A stretch of DNA of 64,000 nucleotides, taken from positions 186,001 through 250,000 of the forward strand of contig NZ_BMVM01000001.1 in assembly GCF_014650715.1 (NCBI RefSeq), in the 5' to 3' direction. The position numbers were made by a program, and so were the translations under genes. This document shows positions 59,899-64,000 of the stretch, in pieces (position 1 is the stretch's first letter; the number at the start of each line of letters is the position of its first letter). A model generated the notes under the pieces. It was not told the DNA's origin and made no database searches. It saw nothing but the letters and a program-made list of their open reading frames with translations. Origin of the DNA: Streptomyces bluensis. Its GTDB lineage: Bacteria > Actinomycetota > Actinomycetes > Streptomycetales > Streptomycetaceae.

Positions 59899-61044
59899 TC
59901 ACCATTCGGTGAACGCGCCGTCGGGGCCGCGCCACACGGGATTGCGCCAACGGTGTCCGGTCTCGGCGGCCCGGCGAACGGCCTTCTCGTCGATCTGGAC
60001 GCCCAGCCCCGGACGGGAGCCCGCGACGGCGTATCCGTCGTGGAACCGGAAGGGTTCGGGGTCCATCACATACTCCAGCAGGTCGCACTGCTGGTTGTAG
60101 TGGATGCCCATGCTCTGCTCCTGGATCAGGAAGTTCGGCACCGAGAAGGCGATCTGGAGGCTCGCGGCCAGGGCGATCGGGCCGAGGGGGCAGTGCGGGG
60201 CCAGGGCGACGTCGTACGTCTCGGCCATGGCGGCGATGCGGCGGACTTCGGAGATGCCGCCGGCGTGCGAGAGGTCGGGCTGGGCGACGGCGATGCCGCT
60301 GGCCATGACCTCGCGGAAGTCCCAGCGCGAGTACAGGCGTTCGCCGGTGGCGAGCGGGATGCTCGTGGACTCCACCAGGCTGCGCAGGTTGCCGGAGTGC
60401 TCCGGCCGTACGGGCTCCTCGGCGAACAGCGGGTGCATCGGCTCCAGTTGGGGAAGCAGCCGGCGGGACATGGCGGTGGAGGCCCGGCCGTGGAAGTCGA
60501 CGGCGATGTCCCGCTCGTCGCCCAGCATGTCACGGACGGCCGCGACGCGTTCGACGACCTCGGCGGTGCGGGCCGGGGTGTCGATCGGGGCGAGTTCGGC
60601 CGAGGCGTTCATCTTGACGGCGGTGAAGCCCGCCTTCATCTGCGCCTCGGCGAGTTCGGCGACATCGCTGGGGCGGTCGCCGCCGATCCAGGCGTACATG
60701 CGGACGCGGTCGCGCACCGGGCCGCCGAGGAGGCGGTGGACGGGGACTCCGTACGTCTTGCCGGCGATGTCCCACAGGGCCTGGTCGATTCCGGCGACCG
60801 CGCTGGAGAGGATGGGGCCGCCCTGGTAGAAGCCACCCTTGGTGAGCACCTGCCAGTGGTCCTCGATGCGCAGCGGGTCCCGGCCGACAAGGTGGTCGGC
60901 CAGTTCGTGGACCGCGGCACGCACGGTTTCCGCGCGGCCCTCGATCACGGGCTCGCCCCAGCCGGTGATGCCCTCATCGGTGGCGACGCGCAGGAACAGC
61001 CAGCGCGGAGCCACCAGGAACGTCTCAAGTGCGGTTATTTTCAA
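59899..61044 (-). CDS. dgoD: D-galactonate dehydratase
   Basis: A 381-residue enolase-superfamily acid sugar dehydratase. The galactonate dehydratase pattern is complete: metal ligands D183, E209 and E235, with H185 in 'DFHGRA' and H284 in 'APHCPLGPI' as acid/base residues, at essentially the same positions as in E. coli DgoD, plus 'VKMNASAELAPIDT' (in place of the usual KxK strand). The start is TTG, overlapping the regulator stop (TTGA), with AAGGAAG upstream. It dehydrates D-galactonate to 2-keto-3-deoxy-galactonate, first step of the operon. Confidence 0.93.
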   Translation of the reverse strand: MKITALETFLVAPRWLFLRVATDEGITGWGEPVIEGRAETVRAAVHELADHLVGRDPLRIEDHWQVLTKGGFYQGGPILSSAVAGIDQALWDIAGKTYGVPVHRLLGGPVRDRVRMYAWIGGDRPSDVAELAEAQMKAGFTAVKMNASAELAPIDTPARTAEVVERVAAVRDMLGDERDIAVDFHGRASTAMSRRLLPQLEPMHPLFAEEPVRPEHSGNLRSLVESTSIPLATGERLYSRWDFREVMASGIAVAQPDLSHAGGISEVRRIAAMAETYDVALAPHCPLGPIALAASLQIAFSVPNFLIQEQSMGIHYNQQCDLLEYVMDPEPFRFHDGYAVAGSRPGLGVQIDEKAVRRAAETGHRWRNPVWRGPDGAFTEW

Positions 61045-61781
61045 GGCACTTCCTTCGGAAGCCGGTCGGCGCCGGCCGCGTCCTGGTCCGCGCGTACGGC
61101 CGCGAGATCGCCGGACGCCTGGGCCAGGAGGGATTCGACGGCGGCCACAGCGGCGTCCGGATCGCCCGCCTCGACCGCGTCCAGCAGCTCCTGGTGCACG
61201 GGGATGGAGTCGGAGAAGTGCCGCGCGCCGTGCACGATCCGGTCGCGCACCCGCAGACCGGCCTCGATGACGACCTCCATGCGGCTGAGCAGTTCGTTGT
61301 GCGCGGCGTCCAGCAAGGCACGGTGGAAAGCCAGATCCGCCTCGACCATCGCTTCCGCGTCCTTGTCCGCCGCCGCCATCGCCCCCAGCGCCTGCCGCAT
61401 CGCGTCCAGGTCGGCAGGGGTACGGCGGACGGCGGCGAGCCGGGCTCCGGCGGGCTCGACTATCGCGCGGACCTCGGCGAGGTCCCCGAGGAAGCCGTCG
61501 GTGGGCGCGCTGCTGCCCTGCCAGCGCAGCAGGTCGCTGTCGAGCAGGTTCCAGTCGGCGCGGGGCCGGATGGTGGTACCGCGTTTCTGCTTCGACTCCA
61601 GGAGGCCCTTGGCCGCCAGCACGCGCAGTGCCTCGCGCACCACGGTCTTGCTGACGCCGAGCTCCGCTTCGAAGTTGGCCGGGTCCACGACGGTGCCCGG
61701 GGGGTAGTCGCCGCGGATGATGCGTCGGCCCAGCTCCTCCACCGCCTGGCCGTACAGCCCCCTACCGGGATGGGTCACCAC
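61041..61781 (-). CDS. dgoR: GntR/FadR family regulator of the galactonate operon
   Basis: A 246-residue FadR-subfamily GntR regulator: winged HTH ('LYGQAVEELGRRIIRGDYPPGTVVD', 'LGVSKTVVREALRVLAAKGLLESKQKRGTTI') and an FCD-type all-helical effector domain with metal-ligand His residues ('FHRALLDAAHNELL', 'VHQELLDAV'). GTG start with ACGGAG upstream. It overlaps the 3' end of the NB-ARC gene by seven bases and the dehydratase start by four, so its promoter must lie within the NB-ARC coding region. Position at the head of the operon makes it the probable galactonate-responsive repressor. Confidence 0.9.
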   Translation of the reverse strand: MVTHPGRGLYGQAVEELGRRIIRGDYPPGTVVDPANFEAELGVSKTVVREALRVLAAKGLLESKQKRGTTIRPRADWNLLDSDLLRWQGSSAPTDGFLGDLAEVRAIVEPAGARLAAVRRTPADLDAMRQALGAMAAADKDAEAMVEADLAFHRALLDAAHNELLSRMEVVIEAGLRVRDRIVHGARHFSDSIPVHQELLDAVEAGDPDAAVAAVESLLAQASGDLAAVRADQDAAGADRLPKEVP

Positions 61782-63985
61782 GTTCTCCGTTTCCGTGTCG
61801 GTCCGGTTCGCACGTGATCAGGGCCCAGCACACGCGTCCGATCAGCCAGCAGTCCGGCAAATGCCGCGACGGCACCTGCCACATCCCCCGCCGCCCCCCG
61901 CCAATAAGCGAGGTTGTGTCGCGTGATGAGGGTGTCGGGGTGGTCGGGACCCAGTACACGCGTCTGATCGGCCAGCAGTTCGGTGAACGCCGCGACGGCA
62001 CCCGCCACATCCCCCACTTTCCCTCGCCAGTACGCGAGGCTGTGCTGAGCGGCCAGGGTGTCGGAGTGGTCGGGACCCAGAGCGCGCGTCTGATCGGCCA
62101 GCAGTTCGGTGAACGCCGCGACGGCACCCGCCACATCCCCCGCAACCCCCCACCAGTAGGCGAGGTCGTGCCGCGTCGAGAGGGTGGCGGGATGATCAGG
62201 GCCCAGCACACGCGTCCGATCGGCCAGCAGTCCGGCAAATGCCGCGACGGCACCCGCCGCATCCCCCGCCTCTCCCCGCCAGTACGCGAGGTCGTGCCGG
62301 GCGGCCAGGGTGTCGGAGTGGTTCGGGCCCAGGTGGTAACGGGTGGTGATGGCCACGTGGTGGAAGTGGTCGCGAGCGGTAGCGGCCTGGCCGCTCTCGC
62401 CGAGGCTCTTGCCAGTGCGGAAGAGCACCTTGTGGGAAGCGGGCTGGTACAGGGCGTCCTTGGCGGTGCGGGCGAGAGAGAAGGCGTTCGCACGCAGGGT
62501 CTGGGCAAGGGTGGTGTCGCGTTCGATGTCGGGCCAGGCGGCAGTAAGGGCGTCAGCGGAGGTGCGGGCGAGCCGGTCGTGCTGGTCGGGGGTGAGGGTG
62601 TCACGGGTGGCACGCTGAACGAGCTGGTGGACGCGGACGGGTTGGTGGGGGATGTCGGGAGTGTGGTCGATCAGGCTGAGCCGGTGGAGGGCCCGCAGCG
62701 CGAGCACGGCGTCCTCGGCCGACACCTGGGCCGGCTGGTTGCTGGCTGTGCCGGCTGGGGGGCGGTGCTCGCTGAGGTGCGCGCGGACCGGCTGGCTGGT
62801 GAGGACCGTGGCGGGGATGCCGTTGGGGTTGAGGAATGCGGTGAGCTGGAGCATGGGGCGGGCCAGGCCCGCGGGGCGGAGTTGGTCGGCGCATTCGATG
62901 GACAGGGACCAGGTGGCGGCCACGGTGGCGGTCTGGTCGTCGGGCAGTGCACCGGGCTCCGGCAGCAGGTCGGCCAGTTTCCTGATCCGGTCGGCCAGCA
63001 GTTCCCGGTAGGAGGCGCAGGTCAGGTCCGCGTCGATGATGTGGGCGGCGGCCTGGGCCAGGGCGAGGGGCAGGTATCCAAGGTCGGCGGCCAGACTGTT
63101 GATCTGATCGGTTGGCTCGTGGCGGTCGTGCGCGGCCAGTACGGCGGTGAAGTAGGCGACGGCTTCCTGAGGGGTGAACAAGCCCACGGTTACCCGGTGC
63201 CGGCCTGCTCCGGTCAGGGCGGCCTCTCGCCGACGCGTAGTGACCAGGGTGCGGCCGTAGGGGCTGGTGGGCGGCCACCAGCCGCGCATTTCGGCAGGAT
63301 CCGCGACATCGTCGAGTACGACCAGCCACTGGCACGGCTTCTGGTCGGTTTTGGGTTCCAGCCAGGCCAGGAACGCCCCCGCGGCCCGCTCCGGGGCGCT
63401 GGCATCGGCGGCAAGGATCTCTACGCCGGCCTGCGCGTACCCGGCCGTGATCGCTGAGCGGCTGCTCGCGCTGATCCACACGAGTACGTCGACCTCGCCG
63501 TTGTCCCAGGCGGTGCGGGCGTAGTCAGCGGCCAGTTGGGTCTTGCCCACCCCGCCGGTCCCGGTCAGTACCTGGGTGAGCACCGCGGTGCCCTCGTTGT
63601 CGACCACCGCGCGCAGCTGGTCGGCTTCGGCCCTGTGCTGGAAGGACTGGGCGCGGGGTGGGAGTACGCCGACTTGGTGCGGCCAGGTGGCGGTTGTGCG
63701 CGGCGCGGCCTGCTGTACCAGGGTGAAGCGGTCGATCGCCAGGTACCCGGTGTTGGCCAGGCCGCCCTCGCTGGCGGTGGCGTCCCCCGTAAGGCTCACG
63801 TGCACCGGGCTGGCGGTGCCTGGGTCCGGTCCGGTGTAACCGGTCACCGCCGTGGCTCCATCGCGGGCGGTGGCGGTGCCGGTGTCCGCGGCGGTGACCG
63901 ACGGCTCGTGTTTTGCGTCCGCGACCTCAGAATCAGTGTTGGGGTCACCGTCCGGGTCGGGGTGGCGGTTGGGCCATCGTGCCAT
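61775..63985 (-). CDS. NB-ARC NTPase with tandem tetratricopeptide repeats
   Basis: A 736-residue STAND-class NTPase. Residues 1-110 are low-complexity with no recognised effector fold. Next is an NB-ARC domain with Walker A GTGGVGKTQ (142-150), Walker B LVVLDDVAD (221-229), 'TLVTTRRREAAL' and 'GYLPLALAQAAAHI', then a winged-helix/linker region (330-550), then four nearly identical 42-residue TPR units (552-719). A fifth unit breaks off after LGPDH into 'VRTGPTRKRRTW', so the C-terminus looks truncated where the galactonate operon begins. The ATG at 63985 follows GGAGG. Such proteins serve as signalling or defence sensors in actinomycetes; the exact role is unknown. Confidence 0.85.
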   Translation of the reverse strand: MARWPNRHPDPDGDPNTDSEVADAKHEPSVTAADTGTATARDGATAVTGYTGPDPGTASPVHVSLTGDATASEGGLANTGYLAIDRFTLVQQAAPRTTATWPHQVGVLPPRAQSFQHRAEADQLRAVVDNEGTAVLTQVLTGTGGVGKTQLAADYARTAWDNGEVDVLVWISASSRSAITAGYAQAGVEILAADASAPERAAGAFLAWLEPKTDQKPCQWLVVLDDVADPAEMRGWWPPTSPYGRTLVTTRRREAALTGAGRHRVTVGLFTPQEAVAYFTAVLAAHDRHEPTDQINSLAADLGYLPLALAQAAAHIIDADLTCASYRELLADRIRKLADLLPEPGALPDDQTATVAATWSLSIECADQLRPAGLARPMLQLTAFLNPNGIPATVLTSQPVRAHLSEHRPPAGTASNQPAQVSAEDAVLALRALHRLSLIDHTPDIPHQPVRVHQLVQRATRDTLTPDQHDRLARTSADALTAAWPDIERDTTLAQTLRANAFSLARTAKDALYQPASHKVLFRTGKSLGESGQAATARDHFHHVAITTRYHLGPNHSDTLAARHDLAYWRGEAGDAAGAVAAFAGLLADRTRVLGPDHPATLSTRHDLAYWWGVAGDVAGAVAAFTELLADQTRALGPDHSDTLAAQHSLAYWRGKVGDVAGAVAAFTELLADQTRVLGPDHPDTLITRHNLAYWRGAAGDVAGAVAAFAGLLADRTRVLGPDHVRTGPTRKRRTW
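61821..62324. repeat. Four 126-bp in-frame tandem repeats
   Basis: Four units of exactly 126 bases, each beginning with GG(G/A)(C/A)CCAG on the plus strand, encode the TPR units. The first and last units are nearly identical over their first 60 bases, showing recent duplication or gene conversion. The array can change length without shifting frame. Confidence 0.9.
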
Positions 63986-64000
63986 CGGACGGAAACCTCC

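Noticed and set aside
61821..62324. CRISPR array
   Set aside because: The repeats are 126 bases, contiguous, in-frame and coding for TPR units, with no unique spacers and no cas genes.

Overview
The window is very GC-rich, with high-GC codon use, frequent GTG/TTG starts, many tightly overlapping ATGA/GTGA gene junctions, and many secreted hydrolases and one-component regulators. This is typical of a Streptomyces or close relative chromosome, in an accessory/catabolic region. I see no rRNA, tRNA, insertion sequence, prophage, CRISPR array, or PKS/NRPS genes.

Layout. 0-9.1 kb: effector-binding protein, APC permease, NmrA-like protein, secreted GH76 mannanase with a LacI-type operator at its promoter, PadR/membrane-protein pair, DUF4184 protein and a frameshifted GDSL esterase. 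9.2-21.9 kb: extracellular nuclease, a probable type VII-secreted lysozyme-like protein with a small partner, two ABC-F proteins (the first behind a possible attenuating leader peptide), an NlpC/P60 protein, small lipoprotein, beta-propeller phytase, CadD-like transporter and a small anchored protein. 22-31.4 kb: an eight-gene polysaccharide operon. 31.8-35.5 kb: two secreted proteins of unknown function around an MFS exporter. 35.6-44.2 kb: a carboxylate uptake and CoA-dependent catabolic block with two IclR regulators. 44.4-49.7 kb: LacI regulator, MFS transporter and GH78 alpha-L-rhamnosidase. 49.9-54.7 kb: tartrate module. 54.9-57.3 kb: TetR regulator, degenerate SDR protein and a decayed esterase. 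57.4-61.8 kb: D-galactonate operon. 61.8-64 kb: NB-ARC/TPR protein.

The most striking system is the minus-strand operon at 21959-31375. It combines a PelA/Agd3-like polysaccharide deacetylase, a PelF-type GT4 glycosyltransferase, a multi-spanning membrane protein, a sugar nucleotidyltransferase, two SDR sugar-nucleotide enzymes, a spherulin-4/GH135-like protein and a GH114 lipoprotein. This is close to the parts list of the fungal galactosaminogalactan cluster and shares parts with the bacterial Pel system, suggesting a cationic galactosamine-type exopolysaccharide in an actinomycete.

Several catabolic modules carry their own operators. Two IclR promoters share paired 13-bp sites with identical 21-bp spacing. 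LysR T-N11-A boxes precede both the tartrate transporter/kinase operon and tartrate dehydrogenase. Three TetR-type palindromes fill the TetR/SDR intergenic region. Two LacI-type sites flank the rhamnoside promoter. The tartrate module reads as uptake, oxidation/decarboxylation to glycerate, then phosphorylation. The galactonate operon reads as lactonase, dehydratase, kinase and aldolase.
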